Source of the DNA: Telopea speciosissima | Lineage: Eukaryota > Streptophyta > Magnoliopsida > Proteales > Proteaceae | Direction of reading: 5' to 3' | Assembly: GCF_018873765.1 (NCBI RefSeq) | Contig: NC_057918.1 | Location: 12,966,862 to 13,030,861 of the forward strand | Length of the DNA: 64,000 bases | In this document: piece after piece, positions 24,348 through 36,100 of the stretch | Layout of the letters: every line of letters starts with the position of its first letter | Numbering within the stretch: position 1 is the stretch's first letter | The notes under the pieces: generated by a model | Database searches by the model: none | The model's input: only the letters and a program-made list of their open reading frames with translations | Told to the model about the DNA's origin: nothing | Position numbers and translations under genes: made by a program

Positions 24348-26649
24348 CAATGAGGAACACTAGGGAACATTCGATCGAAATGGGTCATTTGAAGAGGGGT
24401 TGAGGGTCTCAGCTCAAACTAACCCAAATGAAAGTTGCAGAACCAGAAGAAGAGATCAGGGAAAAAGAGAAAAAGGGCTTAAACCCCAAGTATTAGAGGA
24501 AAAAGAAAGAATTTCTTTTTTCTTTGTAGGATTAGAACTGCCAAGCTGTCGATTTTCTATTCTTTCACTTTCTCCTCCTGTTTCTTTCTCTTTCTGTGCT
24601 CTTCTTGTTAGCGGAATTCCCGGAGGATTGGAGCACAGAGAGAATTTTAATGATCATAACAAACAGAACGAAATCAACGCCAGTGGAAGTCGTGGGGTCC
24701 AAATCCTTCTACCATTTTAAAGAAAGACACAGTGAGGGAGAGAAGGAAAAGATAATGTAGCCGTTGTGAGTGATGCTCTTGTTTGTATATAAATCCTAAT
24801 TCTCAACAAAGAAGAAGAAGAAGAAAGGAGAAGTTATATAACAAAATCTTTCGACGTTGTATGGTGTATGGTTGACAATTAAGAATTGGGTTTCATTTTT
24901 GGTTCCCAATGAAGAGAACAAATATCAACTAAAACAGTATGGGGAGATAAGGAGATGACGAAGACTGAAAATGGGAAAAGGAACGACAAAGAAACAGTGA
25001 TGACAGAAAAAAGAGGAAGAGACAGAAAGAGAAAGCACAAGTCAAAAAAGAAAAGGGTGGCATTATTAAAGAAAGCTGGCAAAGAGACAAAGTGGGAACA
25101 GAGTAATCGAAATGGAAGGAAAGCCATCAAAGTGCACTTCAGCTTTCCACGCCCCTCTCTCTCTGTCTCTCTCTTCGTTGCGCATGACCTTTTGCCTCTC
25201 TGGCCTTGCCTAGCCTAGGACCCATTCATGAGATGATTCATATCTCTCTCCCTCTCTCTCCATTTACTTTACCTTTTTTTGCTTGGTTTCTCTAAATAAT
25301 TTACAGTTTTCCAGATCTAACTTAGATTCATCTTCCTCATATGTAGTATACTCTCAATATCTACTTCTCTCCATGATTCTTCTTTATGGAAAGACATGTA
25401 CATCTCTAGGGGGAAATGAAAAATCTCCTATATTTAATTTCATTTGTATTTTAAGTAAACCAAACCCATAATACAACATTAAACTATGTTGAAGGACAAG
25501 GGTCAATAGATGTTATTTTAGTATTCTTAGGATTAAAGAAAGATATATATTTCCCATATAGAAAAGTTCTCCTTTTCAATTACCTATGGGTTTGAATGGT
25601 CAAAGAAGTTAGTGGTTGGTTAATTTACTGTCACAAATCCACAATATATTGTTACTGTTTTCTCAACCAAACCCAATTATGCCACCTAATGGATTCACAT
25701 TACAAGTATGATAACATATCTCCATTAATAGTGTTGGAGAGATAGAGAGAAAAGAGAGAGGGGGTCAACAACACAATCAAAGGAGTGGGCAGCAATGATT
25801 GTTCTTCCAACAACTTCAATATAAGTAACACTAAAAAGGCACTATAATGGGTTTGCAGATATTTTTATGAATTAGTGATAAAAGAAGAAAACTTGATCAA
25901 TTGAGTGCAGAGGAGAAACAGAGCACATTTGACTGTAGCTGAGAAAATGACAATCAAACAACCAATCTTTGGTTTTTAGTGGTGGAGAAGAGGAAGGGAA
26001 AGGAAGGGGAGGAAGCTCTTTGCAGTGTAGTGTAGAGTTGTAGACAGGGTTAATTAAGTTTACTCCAAAGCCCAGAGTCCAGCAGTGAATGGAGCTCTTT
26101 AATTTCCTAACTTGAGCTACTTACTACAACTATAGAGGAATAAGTTTTGTCTTTAAGCAAACAATAATTTAAGGATTAGTGAGAATGTGAAGTGGTTAAT
26201 TAATGGTACCATGCGGCATACGGACAGATTATTGTTTTGACCTGTTCTTCAAAGTCTAATTAACTTATAAAGATTAAACATGGAACATTCTTTTCTCTCC
26301 CACTGTTCTCCATTTTTGGGTTTGGTCAATGAAGTTACCCTTTTCTTGGGCTTGAACCAGGAAATAAGGAAGCTAGAAGACGAGATGACTTGTCTATCAA
26401 GTCTGAAACAAATCAAAATGAATGAAGAATTTTTTAGTACTAGTGGAGGCTTTAGAGGTCTGTTTCAGATTTCAAGGAGCAATCAAAGCACAATTCCTGG
26501 TTGTTAAGACAAACTGAAGACCCACCTTCTATGCTTACTATTCATTCATAACTAACAGTCTAGTCAATGGAGAATCAATCAAGTCAGTTCATTCAGAATT
26601 GATCAGAGATCGACATTGGTTGATTCCGATCTAAATCGAACGATACACT
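24348..26649. other. Kinase 5' leader and promoter, then intergenic sequence
   Basis: 24348-24760 is probably the kinase 5' UTR (minus strand), rich in GA on the sense strand. A TATATAAA-containing stretch at 24786-24793 may mark the promoter. The rest is AT-rich with purine or pyrimidine runs and no recognised gene. The purine-rich open frame around 24955-25218 is low-complexity. Confidence 0.45.
26560..26640. repeat. Fragment of dispersed GATTC-rich repeat
   Basis: Contains GAGAATCAATCAAGTCAG, GAATTGATCAGAGATCGA and GGTTGATTCCGATC, like copies elsewhere in the window. Ends are indistinct. Confidence 0.3.
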
Positions 26650-26724
26650 GGGGCTGTGTTTTTATCATTTGAGAATGTAAAATCGACCTAGAATGCTTTC
26701 TAAGAATGCATACCAAACACAGCT
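26650..26724. repeat. Short copy of the TGTGTTTGGTATGCAT MITE family
   Basis: The right end reads AATGCATACCAAACACAGC, and the left end reads GGGCTGTGTTTTTATC. The interior (AATCGACCTAGAATGC) matches copies at 45364-45475 and 53893-54155. At about 75 bp it is an internally deleted copy. Confidence 0.6.
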
Positions 26725-27116
26725 TGAGTCTTTTCACTAGAATGAGATACTCAAATGGGAAGAAAATATATGTATGAAATTCAAATTGGGAAGCTCGTGG
26801 ATGGAATTGAAGCTACATAAATGTGAGGAGATGAGGGTCCATGTACTGATAATGTCTACATCTTTGAATGGTCCTTACAGGGGTTTGGTTCTGACATTGC
26901 CTCCATAGATCAGAATATTAATTACATTCACCTGTGGAGGGAAATCAAGTTTTTGATTAAAAATTTATAAAGCATGAGAAAACAACAATTCATAAGAGCA
27001 CAGAGGACTCTTTGAGTTTTTAATGTTTTGGTTTGAAATTGAATGAATCAGAGCTATCACCATGACCATGGAATTGAGCTCAAAATCAAAACCCAATACC
27101 CAAATGCACCAGAGAA
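26725..27116. other. Intergenic, nothing recognised
   Basis: Moderately AT-rich sequence with no gene, repeat end or RNA signature that I can support. Confidence 0.5.
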
Positions 27117-27473
27117 TAGGCCTGTAAATGGATCAGATGTGATCGGATCCAGATATTCCCTGGCCGAATACTGATACCTCTAAACGGATTCGAATGGGGA
27201 TCGAATTCGAATTTTCGACCATCCGTTTACATCTCTGCCTTGTGTAACGCGGACCTTTCTCTCCCTAACAGATACAATTCACTCTCAATCCATATCTCTT
27301 AGATCATGAGTCTCTCTTTTCTTCATATTTTAGAACCTATCGAATCTTCAAAAACAGTCAAGGTATTATTTACTTAATTTTGAATTATTAAGTATTCAGA
27401 TTTTTTTTCTGAATATCTCCAAATAAATACGGATGTTCTTAACCAGATTTTCGATTATCCATTTGCAGCCCTA
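27117..27473. mobile_element. hAT-type MITE, 357 bp, with 8-bp target duplication
   Basis: Left end TAGGCCTGTAAATGGATCAG; right end, reverse complement, TAGGGCTGCAAATGGATAAT. The 8-bp flanks are CCAGAGAA (27109-27116) and CCGGAGAA (27474-27481), 7 of 8 identical. An 8-bp duplication plus TAGGG-type short TIRs point to the hAT superfamily. No transposase is present. The one mismatch suggests moderate age. Confidence 0.75.
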
Positions 27474-27481
27474 CCGGAGAA

Positions 27482-27954
27482 GCAATCTCAACTCTCAATG
27501 GTTCAGGTTTAATCTCATGATGGACCAACAATGGAGAAGCAGGTATACATGCAATATGGTTGGTTGAATTTTTATTTTTTTTTGGGTAAACGATCGGGTT
27601 GGTTGTTAGTTGGTAGAGGCAGGTTTTGAAGATCCATGGTAATATGGTATGAATTCAACAAAACTTTTTTTTGGTAAAGAGAATTCAACAAAACTTTACC
27701 CACTTATAAAGTTATAAAGCTGGTGACTTCAATTCAAATGATTTTATCAAAACAAAAAAAAAAAACTTCAATTCAAATGAATAGAATAAAAGCATTAACT
27801 ACAGTACAGTTAAAGCTTGGCCTTATGCAGGTGATCTTTAATCTTAATTAAATTGAATTTAAATGCTGGGTCTTAAATATTAATGCTAGCTACATATCCT
27901 TGTCTTTTTATTGATGCTTGTGAAATTACCTAATTAAAAAGAATGTGGGTTAGT
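27482..27954. other. Intergenic, nothing recognised
   Basis: AT-rich sequence with short T and A runs and a locally repeated GAATTCAACAAAACTTT at about 27650 and 27680. No gene is seen. Confidence 0.5.
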
Positions 27955-28140
27955 GCTAGGGATGCGTTGGGCTCCTCTGTAGCGCAACAAAGAGTGTAGT
28001 GCACATTCAATGGCCCACAATGCTTGGGCACACAGCCCAACACCCTGCCTGTGTGTTGGGCTGTGTGCCCAAGCACTGTGGGCCATTGGATGGTACACTA
28101 CGAACCTTGTCGCGTTAGAGAGGACCCAAATCTGCTAGGG
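27955..28140. repeat. Long near-perfect hairpin (foldback MITE)
   Basis: The inverted arms span about 27957-28043 and 28053-28136, separated by only 9 nt. The inner 23 bp pair perfectly (left arm begins TGCTTGGGCACACAGCCC at 28021; right arm ends at 28075). Outward, TGGCCCACA pairs with TGTGGGCCA and GTAGTGCAC with GTACACTAC, and pairing weakens toward CCTCTGTAGCGC and the GCGTTAGAGAGG side. If transcribed it would form a stable stem of about 85 bp, a typical small-RNA precursor shape. No coding capacity. Confidence 0.8.
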
Positions 28141-29335
28141 ATTGGTTTTGAAAGTCAAATTAGAATAATTTAACTGATAGCCTCACCTATATTTGTCTAT
28201 GTACATTACTATACTTACCCAAAAATGCTAATCCTAACCCTTCATCCTTAAACTAATAACTATGATTATCAGCCTAAAACATCCACTAAGTATTTGTTAA
28301 CATTTTATTCAAACAATTTAAGGGTTTTTGGAACCAAAAGCATTAGAGGCTGCAACATATGAATAACATAAGGAGGTAACACAATAAAGTTGTTCTAAAA
28401 TAATTTTACCAAAAATGAAAATAAATGTGCATATAGAGAAATGGGGGCAGTTTTCATGCACGCCGGATGGGGGATTATGATGTGTTAAATAGGGGGTTGT
28501 TATTTCAACCCCTTATTATCCCCATTCCATGGTTCGTGCTTGACAGTACATGATGCACGACCATGCATAGAACCTTTTACCTACTAAAATTTGTTCTTTG
28601 CCTTGGTTTTCACTTTTACTCATTTAATCCAACCAGCAGGATTCTCCCTGAGATGTTCTTATTATAAAAATTTCTCTCCTCTTAAATCTTACTTGTATAC
28701 TTATTTACAACCCCATTAATGGACCTGACTAATTTTCATAAAAAGTTTTGTTTTATATTAATGGACCTGGCTAATTAATGTTTGTATATGGAAGGAAATT
28801 TTCAATAAAGGGTACTTACATCTGCCACATGGCAAGTGAGATCAGGCTAAATTTTTGTTGCTAGGTATAAGTATGTCTTAAGTTCTCCTGTTCACATGTG
28901 AAGTTTTCATTCAAACAAAATTTGGTAAGTGACAAAACGAAACATTGAAACATCAAAAGAGATCGAAAAATGATTAGAGAATTAGTGGACATGCATGAAA
29001 GTTGTCTAATACTACATGATAAGGTAAATGATTGGATTTTAGGCTAAAATATGACACATGGCAATGCTCAGACAAATTCCTTAGAAATCCGATGGTTAGG
29101 TTTACCACATCACTCTTCCACTTGGTAAGTAAAACTACATATTCCTGTTAAGGAGATTCTTTCCTGTAAGGCAGCGTGGGAAAACTTTTTGCTATACTAA
29201 TTACAATGTTGGTTTTTTATAATATATGGTTTGTGTAATAGAAATCTAGTATAATCATTTAATGTTATATCTCTCCTTCCCTTCCTCCAAAAATTAAAAA
29301 ACGTTAATATGCAAGATTAAGAAACGCCCAACCAC
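28141..29335. other. Intergenic, no gene seen
   Basis: AT-rich sequence. GACACATGGCAA near 29049 and GCCACATGGCAAG near 28815 look like repeat words, but no element could be delimited. Confidence 0.45.
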
Positions 29336-29408
29336 CGCCCACCGTGGGGCTCGAACCCACGACCACAAGGTTAAGAGCCTTGCGCTCTACCAACTGAGCT
29401 AGACGGGC
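29336..29408 (-). tRNA. tRNA-Lys (anticodon CTT)
   Basis: Read on the minus strand, the 73-nt gene begins GCCCGTCTAGCTCAGTTGG. It has a D arm with the A-box TAGCTCAGTTGG, an anticodon loop CTCTTAA with anticodon CTT (Lys), and a T arm with the B-box GGTTCGAGCCC. The acceptor stem pairs GCCCGTC with GGTGGGC (two G-U type pairs), and the discriminator base is G. There is no intron and no genomic CCA. It matches the nuclear plant tRNA-Lys and looks functional. Confidence 0.95.
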
Positions 29409-29499
29409 ATACAAGATTAGGTAGATCTTCAAATTATTTCATATTCTAAGTTATATTGGACTTTCAAGTTTCACGCTTCCATCCTTGCAACCTGACCAC

Positions 29500-30049
29500 T
29501 AGGGGTGCAAGTTTGGCCCTGCCGGCCCGAACCCGCCCTGAGCCCGAACAGGGTTTGGGCTGAGATATTTGGCCCTGAGGGCGGGGCGGGTCAGGGCTGG
29601 AAACTTCTGGCCCTGAGTTAGGGTCAGGTCGGGTTAGGGGTGAGGCCTCGAGCTAAGCTTGGCCTAGCCCAGCCCGACCCTGATTTAAATTATACTATAA
29701 AATATATATTGATATAAATTATACATTATGAACTTTAAATTTCACCCACATTGTTTTATATAATCTACTATATATGAAGACAATAAGTGTTATAATATAA
29801 TTTATTATATTGTTATTTTATGTAAAATTAATAAGTTCTTCCCAGTCCATTCCAACCCATGCATTTCTTTCCCCCTCCCCATGATCAGGGCCAATTCGGG
29901 TCGGCCCGGCCCGACCCTGAGGGCTGGTCAAAGTTGGATTTTTCTGACCCTGAGTCAGGGTCGGGTCGGGCTTGGGCCCAGCTAAGGGGACTTAGGGTTG
30001 GGCTAGGGTTCTATAAAGCCCAGCCCAACCCGACCCTGTTGCAGCCCTA
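29500..30049. mobile_element. hAT-type MITE, 550 bp, with 8-bp target duplication
   Basis: Left end TAGGGGTGCAAGTTTGGCCC; right end, reverse complement, TAGGGCTGCAACAGGGTCGG. The interior is rich in GGCCCGACCC/GGGTCGGGT words in both orientations. The flanks CTGACCAC (29492-29499) and CTAACCAC (30050-30057) are an 8-bp duplication with one mismatch, as expected for hAT. A related copy lies at 46214-46726. No transposase. Confidence 0.8.
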
Positions 30050-30057
30050 CTAACCAC

Positions 30058-30200
30058 AGTTTCAAAAAATGGGAATCTACCGTAATTAATCCATCTGATT
30101 TCCTCTGATTCTGATCACTTTCCAATCAATTTTGGTCGAAGCCGCCCAATTTGAATCAGAATTGGCACCGGTCGATTTGATTCCCAATCCCACGTTTTGA
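30058..30200. repeat. Copy of dispersed GATTC-rich degenerate repeat
   Basis: Contains AATCCATCTGATTTCC, GATTCTGATCACTTTCC and TTGATTCCCAATCCCA, and ends near CGTTTTGAAACCTTG. It shares words and an end motif with copies at 45990-46206, 51915-52075, 57245-57465 and 63275-63470. Confidence 0.4.
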
Positions 30201-30318
30201 AACCTTGAACCCAACCAAGAAATCACCCATGCAGTCTCGAGATATCCTATTGTGCCTGCATCTTTGTTTGAAGGACTCCTTATGAATGTTTTTTCTATCT
30301 ATTATTATCTCTAAAAAT

Positions 30319-30588
30319 TTGGGATGTAAACGGATCGGATTCGGCTCGGATAGTGCTATATTCGCATTCGTATCCAATTAGCTTTCGGATGGATTCAGAT
30401 AGTGCTAAACGGATACAGACACCTATACGGATCAGATATTTTATCCATTTACATGTAAATATAGCTTTTCGAATAGCTATAGCCTATCCGTGTCTGCATC
30501 CGTTTAGTTTTCGGACGGATTCGGATAGTGCTAAACGGATACGGACATGGATACGAAAACGGATTTCGGATATTCATTTACACCCCTA
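30319..30588. mobile_element. hAT-type MITE, 270 bp, with perfect 8-bp target duplication
   Basis: Left end TTGGGATGTAAACGGATCGG; right end, reverse complement, TAGGGGTGTAAATGAATATC. It is flanked on both sides by CTAAAAAT (30311-30318 and 30589-30596), a perfect 8-bp duplication. The interior repeats GGATTCGGATAGTGCTAAAC-type words several times. It is non-coding. The intact duplication suggests a younger insertion than its neighbours. Confidence 0.85.
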
Positions 30589-30596
30589 CTAAAAAT

Positions 30597-32728
30597 AATC
30601 AAGTTATCCACCAAATCTATAGGTTGTTGGGTTTTCATTTGAATTCATTTCCATTTTTGGTAACTTGGCTTTCCAATTTCATATGGTGTAACCTTTTAAG
30701 TGATTAAAATCCTCTACAATACGGGACTGGGTAGAACATCACCTGGCATATACGAATACATTGTTTTTCTATAGTTTCTGATTGAGGAGTTTGATATGGT
30801 TTAGAATTAAACTCAAAATCTACCTATATATGTTGAAGGTTAAAAATGTTCTTTCATTGTTCCTTAATATCCATCCAAGCATAGTGATGGTCATCGTCCA
30901 CTGTTGTTGGCGTGAGGAAAATACTTTGTACTTTCTTAGCATGCTCTGCTAAAACCCCGAAATAATAATCGAGGAAAAGGATGGGTGCGTCGTAAAGGTG
31001 TCCAGCATGTGTCATCCTCTCTCTTCCCCTTTTAGAAAAGGCTCCCTTGCCTTCCTATATCTAACCCTATCATTGGTACATGCCGCTAGTTCACCGAAAG
31101 CTGGCAGCATACCCAACCTTCTCCCTAACAATAAATAAGGAGAGGGTTTTTCTGGGTAAGTGGTGGCATAGCAAGTGTACCAACAAGGAGCGATGGAATG
31201 GTTTCATACATATAGGACAAAGAGACAAAGAGGTCATTTCAAACAAAGATGAGAGAGATAGAGGATGCTAGTGTACCCTCCAAGGTCCCACCAGAGAGAC
31301 TTATTCCAGTTTCTCTATTTCTATCTCTCTCTCCTTTCCACCTCTATTTAAGAATGGTGTCCCTAAATAATAATACGGCCCCTCCCTCCTTTGCCCGAAT
31401 TAGTACATGAGCCGGAGAAAACCCTCTCCCAAATAAGATATAGGGTATTTACGGAAAAAAATTTGCTGCTACGCCCAATGCCTATAGCAGGAATGTTCCT
31501 ACTACAGGATTAGCAGCCAAGAAAATAGAATAAATGAATATTTCACTTCCGCGTTGAGTTCATAAATACCCTCCTAGATTTTTGTATTTTTTAAAACACC
31601 CCTTCACATCCCATTTACCGTAACCATTAGTAGCAAAAACATTATTTTCCAACGAGTGATAAAATGCTCTTCCAATAAACTGTACCCATAAAGGGTCCCA
31701 AATCCCAACAGACCTTTGCTCAACCTAAAAGGTGTTTTTCTGTGGGAAACCTCTGAGACTTTTTTTTTTTTTAATAAGCTTTTCGTACCCTGCTTTTTAT
31801 AACTTTTTTTTTTTTTATAATGCTTTTTTAACTTTCTTGAGTGGATTCTTGGGATTTGGACATGTGGTCGAATTTTGAGAAGATGAAGATTCAGATTCAG
31901 GTAAGGATTAGATAAAATCCCCACCATAATCTGCTACACTAAGGAGGCTGAGTCACCCAAAACCATCGAAGATCAGGGAGGCCTGGATCGTAGATCACAA
32001 TCTGAAATCCATTCAAACAAAACAAAAAATCTGTAAACCCTAAACATCTTAAAAGGACACCTAACAAACCAAAAATCTACTTTCTTGGAGGGTATTTCAA
32101 AACCAACCTTAGTATGCAACCTTTAAGTGCAGCATCTATTCAATGAATTGCAGAGGATCCTCAACGCAAGAACTGCCATTCCTGGCGAGCATATTCTTCC
32201 CAGTACAAGGTAAACCATGGCTGAGACTTCATATGATTTATATATGTAATTAACTACCTCTTCAATGAATACATTTACTTGGCCCAGATCAACACAGGCC
32301 ACAGGTAGGAGATGAAACTATCAACTTCCTCTAATCAAGGATTCAAGATTGTACTACCAAGGCTTCTCACCACCAGAGTCAAGTGTTAAGACAAGCCAGG
32401 AAGATGGGAATTATAACTGTAATAGACATGTCCAAATGATACAATATAAGACATCATTTCTGAATTCCCATGTACAAAAAGAATGTACAAAAGAACAGAA
32501 TTGCAACCAGCACCTAAAACACATCAGATCATCACTCATTGGATACAATAACATGCACAACTAGTTTACATTCAGCAATAATCAATGCTCAATCTGTGTT
32601 TTCTCACCAGCTTTCAGTTGGTTCTTTCTCTCCTTTTTTCAGATTGTATGCTTCTTCTTTAGTTGGTAGAGAAACCATGAGAACCTGTGGCCTGAACTTT
32701 GCTTGGGTGTAAATTTTCACGTCCACTT
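30597..32728. other. Intergenic downstream of the WRKY gene
   Basis: Low-complexity and AT-rich. The minus-strand open frame at 31604-31927 is lysine-rich because of poly-T tracts and shows no domain. No gene is supported. The end adjoins the WRKY 3' tandem array. Confidence 0.45.
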
Positions 32729-33150
32729 TGTGCTATCTCTAACCTTTGTTCTCATCATCAGGACCCACAAATCTAAGTAATTTGCTCTTCTTTTAACCAT
32801 AGAAGTGTTCTGTTGAACATTGTTACCAAGATGTGATCTCTAACCTTTGTTCTCGTCATCAGGACCCACAAAATTAAGTAATTTGCTCTTCTTTTAACCG
32901 TAGAAGTGTGCTGTTGAACATTGTTACCAAGATGTGATCTCTAACCTTTGTTCTCGTCAATTGTCATCAGGAACCACAAATTTAAGTAATTTGCTCTTCT
33001 TTTAACCGTAGAAGTGCTATAGGCTGTTGAACATTGTTGCCAAGATGTGATCTCTAACATTTGTTCTCATCATCAGGACCCACAAAACTAAGTAATTTGT
33101 TCTTCTTTAAACCGTAGAAGTGCTATAGGCTGTTGAACATTGTTGCCAAG
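32729..33150 (-). repeat. Four-unit tandem array overlapping the WRKY stop codon
   Basis: Units of about 101-113 bp lie at 32729-32830, 32831-32931, 32932-33044 and 33045-33150. Each contains CTAACATTTGTTCTC or CTAACCTTTGTTCTC, a (C)CACAAA..TAAGTAATTTG segment, an AACCGTAGAAG-type word and TGTTGAACATTGTT. The unit at 33045-33150 encodes the last residues of the WRKY protein and its stop; the other three lie downstream, in the presumed 3' UTR. The unit at 32932-33044 still keeps an open version of the same C-terminus. The two farthest units lack 5 bp (CTATA/GGCTG region), which shifts frame. Confidence 0.85.
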
Positions 33151-36100
33151 ATCTGTTCTAAACAATGGATGCTTCTCAGCCATGACAGCTTGTGGTCTGA
33201 ACTGTGGCATGTTACTGTTGGCTGTATTATGACTGCTGTTTTTAGCTGCCGGCACATCATGATTATGTTTCCCTTCATACATCGTTATGACAGCTTTAGG
33301 GTCACCAGAAGCCCTCTCAACATGCTTGCGGACATTACATCCAGCATTTGTACATTTATAATAACTCCTACAGAGAATAATCAGATATATCAGGATTCAG
33401 GAATATGCATTGAGAAATATCGGATTAGCGTGCATAATGATTTTAAACTCACAACACCTAAAGATCAGAAAAATGAATAGAGAACATAATTCATATCAAA
33501 AGAACATGCATAATCACACAATGCTGTTTTCAGCTACGAGGTTATAGTATTGACATGATGGCTAAAGCAAGTATGCTAAGCTCACAGTTGTTTAAGATTA
33601 CAAACAAGGGGCTAAGTTCGAAATATCCTTCACTAAATTCTATGGAGTCATCGGAACCAGCTAATGCCTGAAAGAAAATTGCAATGCTTAACTGAAGTGT
33701 CAACAAAATTCAACAAAAAATTAAATCATCAAAGGCTGGCCTTGCTTACAATTATGTACAAGTCACTAAAAAAGGAAGAAGCAAAAAAAGGGTTAAATTT
33801 AGGGCAGAGACCACCTGACAGTGACGAATACATATTTAGAGCGCAGAGACAACATCTATAAAGTTTAGCATCTAGGTTTAGTTTACCATAAAGCGACAAT
33901 TTTTCAAAATGAAAATGAAGAAAGAAAAATTCTCTTTTTTGTATTGACAAGAACTTTTGCCTAATTCCATGCCCAATATGCTTGGAAACAAAAGTTACAT
34001 TTTCAGAAAGAGAAGACTAGCAGTCTATATTACCAAGGTGGGAAAAAGGATGGGAAAGAATGCTACTCATATTAGAGCAAAAATGTGGAAGCATAAGAAA
34101 AAGACTAGAGAGACATATCATGGCTGTCATTAATTTTTGCAGGCAGCAATTTCCCTGGACTTTCAAGTAACACAACATAAATAAGGATGTGGACAACATA
34201 ATCCATTTTATCTAGTCATCAGATTGTCATGGAGTTGGACAATAGAATCAAAAGTCTTGATGGATAGTTCATATAAGAAAGAAGATATAAAACTTCCAAC
34301 TCATTCTCAGGAATATCAGTACACATCAAAGGATGGGCTAGTTAGGTTTAGAGTTTAGAGCAGAGGGACAAATTTTTTATTACTGAATGCTGGAGCCACA
34401 TGTTTGGGATGAATTGACTAATCCAGGAAACCTTATCAAGGCTAGTTGGAGCAACATGTTTGAGATACTAGGATTTGTTACACAGCATGAGAAAGTTAGT
34501 AACAGTGGAAATATGCAAAAGCTGGAAAAGATAGTCCTCTGTTTTCTCTTATAGGTAAGATGGAGTTCAGTTGATAATCAGCCCTTTTTCAAGGAGTTTT
34601 CTGAGCCATGCATAGACACTTATCCTTTTTTATTTGTGTTATTTCACTATTCACACGTCAAACAAACAAACTGATCACAGAACTGACACCAGGGATCTGG
34701 TAATGGAAAAATGAACCTCAGTCTTGGGCAAATCAAAGATATATTAGCTACCTCAAAGAGGAAGGTAGTTATAGGTGAGAAAGGAAAAAAAAAGTTAGGG
34801 AGATTTGGACATCTGATTCTACTTGGTTCATTAGAGGGTGTATATGGTAAAGAATAGCAGTTCAAATGAAGCATGAGGAAAGAAAACAACTAACAATGTC
34901 CGCAAGAAACCAAAAGACAAAGTACAACTCTTTAAAGATAACAAAACAACCACAGAAAATTGGAATCCCATCACAGACTAATTTTCTCGATAAGTTTTAA
35001 ATATCAACTCAGATTCACGAAAATTTTCTCATCTTGAAGGTAACTCGATAACTTTTCAAATGATCATGTAAAACAGGCAAATTTTAGTCACAGAAAAATC
35101 AGCCTAAAAAGGTAAAGGAAATAATATCAGGAGTGAATTTATACCTGAGATTTTTAAAAAAAAAACTTATAAGAATGTAACTAAAATTGACAATCCAAAA
35201 TTAATTCAAAATTGACTTAAGACTCAAGTATGACAAAAACAAAAATATTTAATTTGATAGGAGATTCAATTTGATTTGTCATAATTTAGTGACCACTACC
35301 AATATGGAATATTTAGGAACTAAAATTAGCCGGTACATGGAAATATTACAAAAAGACTAAATCACCAAGCTCCAAAGATCAGTACAGAAGCCACTGATAG
35401 AGGAAGGATGATGCAGATCAGACGGAATCTACTGTGGTGGGCAAATCAATGGAAGAAAGGAGAAGAGAGGAGAGAGAGAGGAGTGAGCATGCAACTCACT
35501 TTTTAAAAACAAATTAACTATTCTATCCCAATACTGTATGGAGGTTCTGCCTCTTACAATGTATTTATAAAACGGATTAAAGAGATAAAATAGAAGTCTA
35601 ACTAACCTAAGCTTCCCACTTGACTCAAACAATTAAATAATAAAAGAAATAACTTAAATAGATAAAGAACCCCTTCCATATGTAGACTCTTTAGAAAGAG
35701 TCCTAAGCTCACTCAAAACTAATCTTATCTCCTCCTAACTAATTCCCACAAATAGGATAAACTTTATCTGAAAAGATAACTTCCTAACTAATAGCTAATG
35801 GACCCCACTACTAATACTAACTACCTAATTAGAAACACTTAAAACAAAAGCCCGTAACAAGATACTATCAAAACAGGCCCAAAATAAAAGATCAAACCAC
35901 ATACAATGGTGGTGATCATGCTCCTGTATTAAAGAACATCAAGAGAGTAAAAGTGAGACAACATCACTTATTGTACACAAGGGAGACTCTACTCAACTCA
36001 GTAAGCCTTATCCCAACAACTAGGGGTTTACCATATAATCATGTTCTGCCGTGCCAACAATCAAAATACAGAATTTCCAAGATTCATGCTAGAAGGCTTG

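Noticed and set aside
24037-24363. Plus-strand open frame of 108 codons
   Set aside because: It is the antisense shadow of kinase exon 1 and shows no domain of its own.
24955-25218. Lysine/arginine-rich open frame
   Set aside because: The purine-rich tract alone explains it; there is no domain or exon structure.
31604-31927. Minus-strand open frame of 107 codons
   Set aside because: Poly-T tracts create lysine runs; there is no family resemblance.
33045-33150. CRISPR-like direct repeats
   Set aside because: The tandem units are adjacent and diverged, without unique spacers, and lie in a plant gene.
35480-35940. Possible retroelement fragment in WRKY intron 3
   Set aside because: Only base composition and short repeated words support it; no termini or coding parts were found.
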